The notes beneath the pieces are model-generated. The model did not search any database and was not told the DNA's origin. It saw only the letters and a list, made by a program, of their open reading frames with translations. From assembly GCA_964367905.1 (NCBI GenBank), contig CAYIZP010000007.1:1-64000 (forward strand): a stretch of DNA of 64,000 bases, read 5' to 3'. This stretch comes from CAUPWF01 sp964367905. Its GTDB lineage: Bacteria > Bacillota > Clostridia > Lachnospirales > Lachnospiraceae. Position 1 is the stretch's first letter, and each line of letters begins with the position of its first letter. The position numbers and the translations under genes are program-made. This document shows positions 39,941-48,655 of this stretch, piece by piece.

Positions 39941-40780
39941 TTATACTTCCCCCAATCTAAACGCACGCATCATAGTGTATGTAAGGCTTAATTCATTCTC
40001 TATATCCTCTGGTACATCTTGTCGCTCCGCCCAGATTCCCTCTTGCAATTCTTCTTCATCTAGTCGAATTTCGCTATCTCCATCCAACTCAACAAAATAC
40101 CCTAATAACAAACTTTCAGAAATCCCCCATGGTTGGCTACCAAAATATCGAAATTTTCTCACCTTCAGACCTACTTCTTCTAAGACTTCTCTTCGTATCG
40201 TCTCCTCTATAGTCTCGCCGACTTCACAAAATCCTGCAATAAGCGCATACCTTGTAAATGGTCTATTCGCATATTTTGTTAAGAGAATTTTGTTTCCATC
40301 CGTTACTGCCACAATTACTGCTGGACATATCTTAGGAAAGTCAATGAAACCACATTCTGCACATATCATCGCACGTTCCTTATTGCTATGTTCCATCTTT
40401 TCCCCACAACGCCCACAATACCGATTTCTTGCATACCATCGGCTAAGGTGGCTCGCTGTAACACCTGCAAATCGAAGATACTCAGGTTGAAATGCACGAA
40501 AATCTTTTAAAGCGACTGTCTGAAACTCCTCGTCACTAATTTCCATTGTTCGTATCCACAAGAAAAAATCTTGTCCTTCAATAGAAAATGCATATCGAAA
40601 ATCTTTTTCGATTCCAGGTTTCATCTGCTTCAATCGCCCAACAGTTGGAACAGCATATTCCTCTAGATTCTTTGTCAAGGCAATACTATCTCCATTGCAT
40701 ATAAATACTCTGTCTTCATCTTTTGGAATTACTGATTTATATTGATTATCCATAATATATGGATAGATATCTTGTATCAT
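39941..40780 (-). CDS. nudC: NAD+ diphosphatase / RNA decapping Nudix hydrolase
   Basis: The 279-residue protein has an N-terminal domain, then a zinc ribbon with CGRCGEKM and CAECGF (four Cys), then the Nudix box GFCEVGETIEETIRREVLEE near residues 175-195. The order NUDIX-like domain / zinc ribbon / Nudix is that of NudC. The SQPWG segment after the Nudix box is characteristic of NADH diphosphatases. It hydrolyses NAD(H) and can remove NAD caps from RNA. It lies directly upstream of srtB; MITE copy B lies upstream. Confidence 0.94.
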   Translation of the reverse strand: MIQDIYPYIMDNQYKSVIPKDEDRVFICNGDSIALTKNLEEYAVPTVGRLKQMKPGIEKDFRYAFSIEGQDFFLWIRTMEISDEEFQTVALKDFRAFQPEYLRFAGVTASHLSRWYARNRYCGRCGEKMEHSNKERAMICAECGFIDFPKICPAVIVAVTDGNKILLTKYANRPFTRYALIAGFCEVGETIEETIRREVLEEVGLKVRKFRYFGSQPWGISESLLLGYFVELDGDSEIRLDEEELQEGIWAERQDVPEDIENELSLTYTMMRAFRLGEV

Positions 40781-40815
40781 ATTTTGATCCTCTTTTCATT
40801 TGCTCTTAGTATCAT

Positions 40816-41002
40816 ATGATGTAAGGGTCAAAAGCTATTTTGACCCTAGACACCTACGGATTGCTACGCACTTTGTGCTCTCACAATCCTAAAAACATTC
40901 AGAATCCGCCCTATTTGGGCTACTTCTTCATGTTTTGTCGGTCCCAAAGTCATATTTTTGTATGCAAGCATACAACATATGACCTTTTGACCTTGGTATC
41001 AT
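40816..41002 (-). mobile_element. 187-bp MITE-like element, copy B
   Basis: This is the inverted copy of the element at 32918-33104, also exactly 187 bp, with ATGAT ends and flanked by a 3-bp CAT direct repeat (40813-40815, 41003-41005). The AGGGTCAAAA/TTTTGACCCT hairpin with loop GCTA is perfect here. About ten substitutions separate the copies. An open frame of about 60 codons beginning TLDTYGLLRTLCSHNPKN runs through both copies; it probably reflects sequence conservation rather than a real protein. Between nudC and the aminopeptidase gene. Confidence 0.8.
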
Positions 41003-41036
41003 CATATTATACTACACCCTCAACTGAAAGTCGAAC

Positions 41037-42827
41037 CTAAATTTCCCTTGTGTACTTCTTCAACCAGATCACTTCTTCTTCGGTCAAAAATGGAGATATC
41101 TTCTCATAAACTGCCTGATGAAATTGATTCAAATAATTTTTTTCTCGCCTTGTCATTTCCTCTGGCGCAATGCAGTCCAAATCGATTGGCGCATAGGTAA
41201 TTGTCTCAAAGCACATAAATTGTCCGTGCTCATTCTTGACATCGAGCTTTGCTAGTAATTCATTCTCAATACGAATTCCATGAGAATCTTCAATATAAAT
41301 TCCAGGCTCATTGGATGTAATCATGCCAGGCATGATTTCATGATCATTGATTGGCTCTCCGTATCTCCACCGAATGTTCTGCGGTCCTTCATGTACATTT
41401 AACACAAACCCAATTCCATGTCCTGTTCCACACTTATAATCAATGCCCAACTGCCAAACTGGTCCCCGTGCTAGGATATCCAAGTTCTGCCCTTTTGCAC
41501 CCTGTAGAAAACGTGCATTTGATAATTGCAGCATACCACATACAACTGCCGTAAAATGAATCTTGTGCAGATCTGATACTGTTCCTAGCGCATAAGTTCT
41601 AGTGATGTCCGTGGTTCCTTCAAAATATTGTCCACCTGAATCGAGTAAGTATAACCCACCTTCTTCCAATACCACATTGGTTTCCTCTGTTGTTTCATAG
41701 TGCATCATAGCTGCATGTTCATTCAATGCTGAAATCGGAGTAAAACTCGGCTCAATATATCCTTCTTGCTCTGCACGAAGTTGATTAACTTTTGTGGCAG
41801 CATCTGCTTCTGTAATCTCTTGACTCTTGTACTCATTCTTGAGCCAATACATAAATTTCGTCATTGCTACTCCATCTTTGATATGAGCCCTTTTGATATT
41901 CTCAATCTCTACAGCATTTTTCTGAGCTTTTAGGAGTACGGATGGATTTTTCCTGTCTACAATACTAGTGCCTTCTGGTATGCTTTTGTAAATTGTATAG
42001 TTCAAACTCGTTTTCTCAATCAACAAACTCTCTTCTACGCTTATCTCCTTGATCCATTCATAGATCGCTGAGTATGGCTTGAAAACCACCCCAATCTCTT
42101 CATAATACTTACGGACATCAGCCTCAATCTTTTCCTCATCCACAAAATAATATATACTATCCAAGGTAATTGTAAGGTATCCTAGAACCACCGGATTGTT
42201 TGGAACATCATTGCCCCGAATATTCAACACCCATGCAATATCATCAATCTTTGTCAATATATGCATTGTAGCTTTTTCCTGACACATTTTCTCACGAATG
42301 ATATTTATCTTATCTTCACAACTTTGCCCCACATATTGCTCCTCTAGTAAAAATGCTGGTTGCTTTGGCAATAGCGGTCTATCCATCCACATATTAGCAA
42401 TAAAGTCAAGATCATGTCTTAATGCAATTCCATGTTCTAATAATGCCGCCTGTAAATCTTCCCCTTGTTTCGCCGTCATCGTGCGGCCATCAACACCAAC
42501 ACACTGCCCGCTTTCCATAGATGCGATTAAAAATCGTCTGATTGTCGGAACATCTGGTTCTCCTATTTTAAACAATTCAAATTCAGAATCTTCGATTTGC
42601 TTCGCTGCTTGGATAAAATATCTTCCATCCGTCCATAAGCATGCCTGATTCATTGTTACAACAACCGTTCCTGCCGATCCTGTAAATCCAGAAATATATG
42701 TTCGAGCCCTAAAATGTTCTCCCACATATTCACTGTTATGATAATCTGCAGAGAACACAATATATGCATCGATTTTCTCTTCGCTCATTTGCTTTCTCAA
42801 TTCAACTAATTTTTCGTTCACTAACAT
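41037..42827 (-). CDS. Xaa-Pro aminopeptidase (M24B, long form)
   Basis: The 596-residue protein has two N-terminal creatinase-like domains and a C-terminal M24 pita-bread domain from about residue 310. Metal ligands are visible: two Asp in LLDSGGQYFEGTTDITRTY, His in GTGHGIGFVLNVHEG, and Glu in SNEPGIYIED and IRIENELL. Length and domain order match the APP1/XPNPEP1-type cytosolic enzymes that remove an N-terminal residue before proline. It is a single gene, divergent from udp. Confidence 0.93.
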   Translation of the reverse strand: MLVNEKLVELRKQMSEEKIDAYIVFSADYHNSEYVGEHFRARTYISGFTGSAGTVVVTMNQACLWTDGRYFIQAAKQIEDSEFELFKIGEPDVPTIRRFLIASMESGQCVGVDGRTMTAKQGEDLQAALLEHGIALRHDLDFIANMWMDRPLLPKQPAFLLEEQYVGQSCEDKINIIREKMCQEKATMHILTKIDDIAWVLNIRGNDVPNNPVVLGYLTITLDSIYYFVDEEKIEADVRKYYEEIGVVFKPYSAIYEWIKEISVEESLLIEKTSLNYTIYKSIPEGTSIVDRKNPSVLLKAQKNAVEIENIKRAHIKDGVAMTKFMYWLKNEYKSQEITEADAATKVNQLRAEQEGYIEPSFTPISALNEHAAMMHYETTEETNVVLEEGGLYLLDSGGQYFEGTTDITRTYALGTVSDLHKIHFTAVVCGMLQLSNARFLQGAKGQNLDILARGPVWQLGIDYKCGTGHGIGFVLNVHEGPQNIRWRYGEPINDHEIMPGMITSNEPGIYIEDSHGIRIENELLAKLDVKNEHGQFMCFETITYAPIDLDCIAPEEMTRREKNYLNQFHQAVYEKISPFLTEEEVIWLKKYTREI

Positions 42828-42921
42828 CTTTCTTCTTTCCCTTCCATCAATCTACTACATTTTTTTCCGTAAATATGTTACAATTATACATGAAAATGAT
42901 TCATTAGGAAAGGGTGAGAAT

Positions 42922-43707
42922 ATGCAAAATTATTCAGGAGAAATCGGATTACAATATCACTTACAATTGCGCAAGGGAGATGTGGGCGAATATGTGTTGC
43001 TTCCCGGAGATCCCAAACGTTGCAAAAAAATCGCATCATGTTTTGAAAATCCTATGTTGATAGCTGACAGTCGTGAATACACAACCTATACTGGATATTT
43101 AAACGGTACAAAAGTCAGTGTAACCTCAACCGGCATCGGTGGCCCATCTGCTGCTATTGCATTAGAGGAGTTAGTGAAATGTGGTGCACATACATTTATT
43201 CGTGTGGGGACATGTGGCGGAATGGAACTTAGTGTAAAAGGTGGTGACATCGTAATAGCAACAGGTGCCATTCGTGCCGAAGGAACAAGCAAGGAGTACG
43301 CTCCCATTGAGTTCCCAGCGGTGGCTGATTTACAAGTTACCAATGCACTGGTCAGCGCAGCTGATCGACTCGGTTATAACTATCATGCGGGTGTTGTACA
43401 ATGCAAAGATTCTTTCTACGGTCAACATAACCCAAGTATTATGCCAGTGAACCAAGAACTAGAAAGTAAATGGAACGCTTGGCTACGTATGGGGTGCAAA
43501 GCATCCGAAATGGAATCTGCTGCGTTGTTTATTGTCGCAAACTATTTAAATGTACGTATCGGTTCCAACTTCTTGGTTGTGGGCAATCAGGAACGTGCTA
43601 ACAGAGGCATGGACAACCCCATCGTGCATGACACTGATGCCCCAATTTCTGTAGCAATAGAAGCACTCCGCATCTTAATTGATGCAGATGCAAAGGTAAA
43701 TCATTAG
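42922..43707 (+). CDS. udp: Uridine phosphorylase / nucleoside phosphorylase
   Basis: This 261-residue NP-I family enzyme has the phosphate site GDPKRC near residue 29, STGIGGPSAAIALEEL near 70, RVGTCGG near 92 and the uridine-specific pattern KDSFYGQHNPSIMPV followed by ASEMESAALF near 200. It splits uridine to uracil and ribose 1-phosphate, which DeoB can isomerise. It is the first gene of an operon with deoB (10 bp gap) and deoC (19 bp gap). GGAAAGGGTGAG precedes the start. Confidence 0.88.
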   Translation: MQNYSGEIGLQYHLQLRKGDVGEYVLLPGDPKRCKKIASCFENPMLIADSREYTTYTGYLNGTKVSVTSTGIGGPSAAIALEELVKCGAHTFIRVGTCGGMELSVKGGDIVIATGAIRAEGTSKEYAPIEFPAVADLQVTNALVSAADRLGYNYHAGVVQCKDSFYGQHNPSIMPVNQELESKWNAWLRMGCKASEMESAALFIVANYLNVRIGSNFLVVGNQERANRGMDNPIVHDTDAPISVAIEALRILIDADAKVNH

Positions 43708-43717
43708 GAGGTTCATT

Positions 43718-44905
43718 ATGAAGTTTAAACGTATTTTTGTAATCGTACTAGATTCTCTCGGTGTTGGCGCAATGCCCGATGCACCCGACTATGGAGATGC
43801 GGATACAGACACACTCGGTCACATCGTATCCCATCGTCCCGACCTAAAAATTCCGAATTTAAGAAAACTTGGAATTGCAAACCTTCATACTATGAGCGAA
43901 TTGCCACCAGCGAATGATACTCTTGGATACTCTTGTTATCTAAACGAAACCAGCGTGGGCAAAGACACCATGACAGGCCACTGGGAAATGATGGGAATTC
44001 ATACCCAAACTCCATTTAAGGTATTTACAGAAACCGGATTTCCAGAAGACCTAATTCATCAATTAGAGTCCTATACAGGAAAACAAATAGTCGGAAACAA
44101 AAGTGCCAGTGGAACCGAAATCCTCGATGAGCTCGCACTAGAAGAAATCCAAAATGGCAAACTTATCGTATATACCTCTGCGGATTCTGTTCTTCAAATC
44201 TGTGGGCACGAAGAAGTGATGGGACTAGACACCTTATATCGCTATTGTGAATATGCGCGAAACATAACCTTAGATGAAAAATGGAAGGTAGGTCGCATTA
44301 TCGCTAGACCGTACATCGGCTGGAAGGTGGGTGAGTTTAAGCGCACCTCCAATCGACATGACTACGCACTTAGTCCTCCAGCTCCGACCGTATTAGACAT
44401 CCTAAAGGACAATCACTACGATGTCGTATCTGTCGGAAAAATCAAGGATATCTTCAATAATTCCGGAATCACAGAATCTTTACACTCATCGAGTTCTGTA
44501 CAAGGAATGGAGCAGACCATCGAGTTACAAAACAAAGACTTCACAGGCCTCTGTTTCACAAACTTGGTTGATTTCGATGCTCTATGGGGGCACCGACGAA
44601 ATGTGGATGGCTATGCCAATGAATTAGAATCCTTTGATGAAAAACTAGGTATATTCTTAGCCAATATGAGAGAAGACGACCTAGTAATACTAACCGCAGA
44701 CCACGGAAACGATCCTACACATACAGGCACAGACCACACACGGGAGAAAGTATTCATGTTGACTCACTCCCCTTCGTTCACTGCCTCGCGTGTACTGCCA
44801 CCACAAACAAGTTTTGGTACCATCGGCGCCACAATTGCAGAGAACTTTTCTCTAAGCATGCCACCTCACTGTATCGGAACGTCCCTATACAATCAACTCA
44901 ATTAA
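43718..44905 (+). CDS. deoB: Phosphopentomutase
   Basis: This 395-residue member of the alkaline phosphatase superfamily has metal ligands in VLDSLGVGAMPDAPDYGD at the start, the phospho-threonine in VGKDTMTGHWEMMG near residue 87, and further ligands in FDALWGHRRN and LTADHGNDPTHTGTDHTRE. It interconverts ribose and deoxyribose 1- and 5-phosphates. Operon with udp and deoC gives a complete nucleoside salvage route. Confident. Confidence 0.97.
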   Translation: MKFKRIFVIVLDSLGVGAMPDAPDYGDADTDTLGHIVSHRPDLKIPNLRKLGIANLHTMSELPPANDTLGYSCYLNETSVGKDTMTGHWEMMGIHTQTPFKVFTETGFPEDLIHQLESYTGKQIVGNKSASGTEILDELALEEIQNGKLIVYTSADSVLQICGHEEVMGLDTLYRYCEYARNITLDEKWKVGRIIARPYIGWKVGEFKRTSNRHDYALSPPAPTVLDILKDNHYDVVSVGKIKDIFNNSGITESLHSSSSVQGMEQTIELQNKDFTGLCFTNLVDFDALWGHRRNVDGYANELESFDEKLGIFLANMREDDLVILTADHGNDPTHTGTDHTREKVFMLTHSPSFTASRVLPPQTSFGTIGATIAENFSLSMPPHCIGTSLYNQLN

Positions 44906-44924
44906 AAATAAGGAGACCTCAATT

Positions 44925-45575
44925 ATGACAAAACAAGAAATATTAAATCGCGTAGACCATACTCTACTCTTACAAACTGCTACCCAAAGCGAGATACAGC
45001 AACTTTGCGACGATGCCATCGCGTGCCAAACTGCATCCGTTTGTATTCCTCCATCTTATTTAGAATTTGCCAGAAATTATGTAAATGAAAAAATGACTCT
45101 GTGTACAGTCATCGGTTTCCCAAACGGGAACTCTACGACTGCTTCAAAAGTATATGAAACGCAAGATGCAATCAAGAATGGTGCAACTGAAATCGATATG
45201 GTAATCAACATTGGTCATGTAAAGGATGGTCGATATTCTGATGTCCTAGACGAGATCAATTCAATCAAGGAAGCTTGTGGCTCCCATATCCTTAAAGTTA
45301 TCATAGAAAGCTGTCTATTAACAGAGACGGAAATCATAGAACTATGTAAAATAGTAAGTCAATCAAATGCAGACTTTATTAAAACATCTACAGGTTTTTC
45401 CACATCTGGAGCCACTTTTGAAGTCATCGCTCTCATGGAGAAACATTGTGATCCTCGTTTAAGTATCAAGGCTGCTGGTGGCATCTCATCTTTTGATGAT
45501 GCCGAGAAGTTTATAGAACTTGGTGCTGACCGACTAGGCACTAGTCGCTTAGTAAAACTATACCTTACTCAATAA
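44925..45575 (+). CDS. deoC: Deoxyribose-phosphate aldolase
   Basis: This 216-residue class I aldolase has DHTLL near residue 8, CTVIGFPNGNSTTASK near 65, Schiff-base lysine in FIKTSTGFST near 152 and the second lysine in SIKAAGGIS near 185. It cleaves deoxyribose 5-phosphate to acetaldehyde and glyceraldehyde 3-phosphate, completing udp-deoB-deoC. AAGGAGACC precedes the ATG. Confidence 0.97.
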   Translation: MTKQEILNRVDHTLLLQTATQSEIQQLCDDAIACQTASVCIPPSYLEFARNYVNEKMTLCTVIGFPNGNSTTASKVYETQDAIKNGATEIDMVINIGHVKDGRYSDVLDEINSIKEACGSHILKVIIESCLLTETEIIELCKIVSQSNADFIKTSTGFSTSGATFEVIALMEKHCDPRLSIKAAGGISSFDDAEKFIELGADRLGTSRLVKLYLTQ

Positions 45576-45635
45576 AGGGATATTTTTCTTCACTCTCCAC
45601 ATATACTAATAGAAACAACGAAGGAACTTCATATA

Positions 45636-47330
45636 TTGTTGGATCCAAATCAAAAAATTGAAAACCTTTTAAATCTCTCCTTACAGGCAACCTCTTTTGA
45701 GCGAAGCAAGTCACCCGAATTAAATGTCGGTTATGACCCGGACACCAACTTACGAGAGTTGATCATTAAGTATTCAAATCCACTCTCTTTTATTCAACTC
45801 GAAACAGCAACCGTAGTTCCGCTACTCAATAATTATGCGATCATCACCATACCGGATAACAAAGTGGAACAGCTTGCTCAATATCCAGACATCGAATATA
45901 TAGAGATGCCAAAATCTCTATATTTCGATGTTCAGACGAGTAAACAGAGTGCTTGTATCAGCTCCGTTCAAACCGCTCCACTGTCTTTGACAGGAGATGG
46001 TACCATAGTATCTATTCTAGATTCTGGAATCGATTATCTCAATCCTGCATTTTTAAACCCAGATAAAACCACACGAATATTAGAGCTTTGGGATCAAACC
46101 AAAGTCGGTTCACCGCCAGAAGGCTATGCCATCGGAACGCTCTACACGCACTCACAACTTAATACCGCCATTGAGGAGAATGATCCTACTCTCAGTGTTG
46201 ATGCTTCTGGTCATGGAACCCAAGTGGCTAGCATCGCTGTCGGCAATCAAGGAGTTGCGCCAGGAGCTGAACTAATCATTGTGAAATTAGGCAATCCAAT
46301 CAATGGCGGATTTCCAAAAACCACAGAGGTCATGCAAGGAATCGACTTCTCACTCAAACGTGCCTTATCGCTCAATAAGCCAATTGTAATCAATCTAAGT
46401 TTTGGCAACAACTATGGTTCTCACGATGGCAGCAGCCTTCTGGAGACCTATATTAATAACGCCTCAAACTTTTGGAAGTCTAGTATCTGTATCGGTACCG
46501 GAAACGAGGGGAGTTCTGCTGGACATACAAGTGGAATCTTACAATCCGATATTGAAACTTCTGTCGAACTCGCAATCTCTAATCGTGAAGCTGTACTAAA
46601 CCTACAAATCTGGAAATATTATGAAGATGAAATCGAACTCTCACTCCTTGCACCGTCTGGGGAAGAAATCGGACCTTTTCCGAGTCAAATAGGAGTGCAA
46701 CGTTATATCTCCGAAAACACACAACTACTAGTCTATTACGGAATGCCCACCCCCTTTAGCCTCATGCAAGAAATCTACATTGATTTTATTCCTCTAAGCA
46801 CTTATATTGACTCTGGTATATGGACAGTTCAACTCACACCAAAGAAATTAGTCACGGGACAATACGATATGTGGTTACCTAGTTCAAAAACATTGAGTAC
46901 CCAAACTAATTTCCTAAAAGCCACACCGAAAAACACTCTCACAATCCCCTCCACAGCATCACAGGCAATCAGCGTTGGATCCTATAACAATCGAACCTTC
47001 TCCTATGCCGATTTTTCTGGACGCGGAAGTAATTCCAATCCAAGGCTAGTAAAACCTGACCTTGTGGCACCTGGAGTAGACATCCAAACTACAACGGTAG
47101 GGGGCGGAACAGCCATTGTGTCTGGCACTTCCTTTTCCACCCCCTTTGTCAGTGGGTCGGCTGCCCTTCTAATGGAGTGGGGAATTGTAGATGGAAATGA
47201 CGCATTTCTATATGGAGAGAAATTAAAATCGTTCTTGCGCTCTGGTGCTCAAGAATTACCAGGCTATCAAACTTATCCCAATATAGAACTCGGATACGGC
47301 ACCCTTTGTTTAGAAAAATCTTTTCCTTAA
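45636..47330 (+). CDS. S8 family peptidase (Csp-like subtilase)
   Basis: The 564-residue protein has a complete catalytic triad: Asp129 (ILDSGID), His193 (SGHGTQVAS) and Ser499 (SGTSFSTPF). A prodomain-like region occupies 1-110, and a large insertion before GRGSNSNPRLVKPDLVAPG forms the jelly-roll domain typical of clostridial Csp proteases. Csp proteins process the cortex hydrolase SleC in spore germination, but many clostridia carry extra relatives with other roles. No signal peptide is seen, so it may be intracellular. TTG start; GAAGGAA lies upstream. A TTG three bases earlier is also possible. Confidence 0.85.
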   Translation: MLDPNQKIENLLNLSLQATSFERSKSPELNVGYDPDTNLRELIIKYSNPLSFIQLETATVVPLLNNYAIITIPDNKVEQLAQYPDIEYIEMPKSLYFDVQTSKQSACISSVQTAPLSLTGDGTIVSILDSGIDYLNPAFLNPDKTTRILELWDQTKVGSPPEGYAIGTLYTHSQLNTAIEENDPTLSVDASGHGTQVASIAVGNQGVAPGAELIIVKLGNPINGGFPKTTEVMQGIDFSLKRALSLNKPIVINLSFGNNYGSHDGSSLLETYINNASNFWKSSICIGTGNEGSSAGHTSGILQSDIETSVELAISNREAVLNLQIWKYYEDEIELSLLAPSGEEIGPFPSQIGVQRYISENTQLLVYYGMPTPFSLMQEIYIDFIPLSTYIDSGIWTVQLTPKKLVTGQYDMWLPSSKTLSTQTNFLKATPKNTLTIPSTASQAISVGSYNNRTFSYADFSGRGSNSNPRLVKPDLVAPGVDIQTTTVGGGTAIVSGTSFSTPFVSGSAALLMEWGIVDGNDAFLYGEKLKSFLRSGAQELPGYQTYPNIELGYGTLCLEKSFP

Positions 47331-47414
47331 TCTATTGATTCTCATTGCTATATCTCATATAATCATAGAAGCAATATATGTATTTATCCAAGATATTTAA
47401 GAGGAGATAGAAAA

Positions 47415-48635
47415 ATGAGAAAAAATATAATTGTAGGACAATCGGGTGGACCAACTGCTGTAATCAATGGTAGCTTATATGGAGTTGTAACTGAATCCCT
47501 AAATCGCCATGAAATTATTGATCAGGTTTATGGCATGATCAATGGAATTGAAGGCTTTTTAAACAATCAGCTTATGGATATGAAACCTCTAGAAACTTCT
47601 GGCGAGCTAGAGATTATGAAAACCACACCCGGTGCATATTTAGGTTCATGTAGATATAAACTTCCTGAAGATTTAAGCGATGCCATCTATCCGCAGTTAT
47701 TTCAGAAATTTAATGACCATAATATTGGATATTTCTTCTATATCGGAGGAAACGACTCCATGGATACCGTAAGTAAACTCTCGCGCTATGCTGCTTCTAT
47801 CGAGAGCCCGATTCGCTTTATCGGCATCCCCAAAACAATCGATAACGATCTTGTCTGCACCGATCATACACCTGGCTTTGGAAGTGCTGCTAAGTATGTA
47901 GCCTCCACCGTGCGTGAAATCGCAATCGATGCATCAGTATATGATAATAAAAAATCTGTTACCATCGTAGAAATCATGGGGCGACATGCCGGGTGGTTAA
48001 CTGCCGCTTCTGTATTGGCGAGAAAATTTGAGAATGACAATCCGATTCTCATTTACCTTCCTGAGGTTGCTTTCCGATTAGATGACTTTATCCAAAAAGT
48101 GGGTGAATCACTTCAAAAGACTTCTAATCTGGTCGTCTGCATCTCCGAAGGCATCCATGATGAAGATGGAACCTTTATTTGCGAATATGATAATGCCGTG
48201 GGAACAGATACTTTTGGTCACAAAATGTTAGCTGGCTCAGGAAAATTCCTAGAAAACCATGTAAAGGAAAAGCTCGGGGTGAAGGTTCGTTCCGTTGAAT
48301 TAAATGTAAGCCAGCGCTGCTCCTCATCCCTCCTATCTGCTACTGATTTGGATGAAGCGATTTTCTCCGGGGCCTACGGTGTTATCTCCGCACTTTCTGG
48401 AGAGACTGGAAAAATGATATGTTTCGATCGAGTAGACAACAACTATTCCATAACATGTTCCACCACTGATGTAACAGAAGTATGTAACAAAGAGAAGTGC
48501 ATCCCTCTCGAATGGATTACTAAAGATGGAACTGATTTGAGTGTTGATTTTATTCAGTATGCCCTTCCTCTGATCCAAGGAAATGTAGAATTACCATACT
48601 TAGACGGACTACCAGCCTTCGCCTCTCGGAACTAA
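47415..48635 (+). CDS. 6-phosphofructokinase, pyrophosphate-type (paralogue 1)
   Basis: The 406-residue protein has the N-terminal VGQSGGPTAVINGSLYG, the nucleotide/PPi site GGNDSMDT near residue 113, and PKTIDNDL near 137. The Asn-Asp and the Lys of PKTIDND mark pyrophosphate-dependent enzymes in contrast to the GGDGS of ATP-PFK. It phosphorylates fructose 6-phosphate, probably reversibly with PPi. GAGGAGAT precedes the ATG. A paralogue lies at 55560-56795 on the other strand, on the far side of the pilus operon. PPi use is inferred from motifs. Confidence 0.88.
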   Translation: MRKNIIVGQSGGPTAVINGSLYGVVTESLNRHEIIDQVYGMINGIEGFLNNQLMDMKPLETSGELEIMKTTPGAYLGSCRYKLPEDLSDAIYPQLFQKFNDHNIGYFFYIGGNDSMDTVSKLSRYAASIESPIRFIGIPKTIDNDLVCTDHTPGFGSAAKYVASTVREIAIDASVYDNKKSVTIVEIMGRHAGWLTAASVLARKFENDNPILIYLPEVAFRLDDFIQKVGESLQKTSNLVVCISEGIHDEDGTFICEYDNAVGTDTFGHKMLAGSGKFLENHVKEKLGVKVRSVELNVSQRCSSSLLSATDLDEAIFSGAYGVISALSGETGKMICFDRVDNNYSITCSTTDVTEVCNKEKCIPLEWITKDGTDLSVDFIQYALPLIQGNVELPYLDGLPAFASRN

Positions 48636-48655
48636 TTCACACAACATACTGTCCA

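Noticed and set aside
39843..40490. A 215-codon plus-strand frame opposite nudC and srtB
   Set aside because: It lies antisense to two genes with full catalytic motifs, has no ribosome site and its translation is low-complexity and unlike any family.
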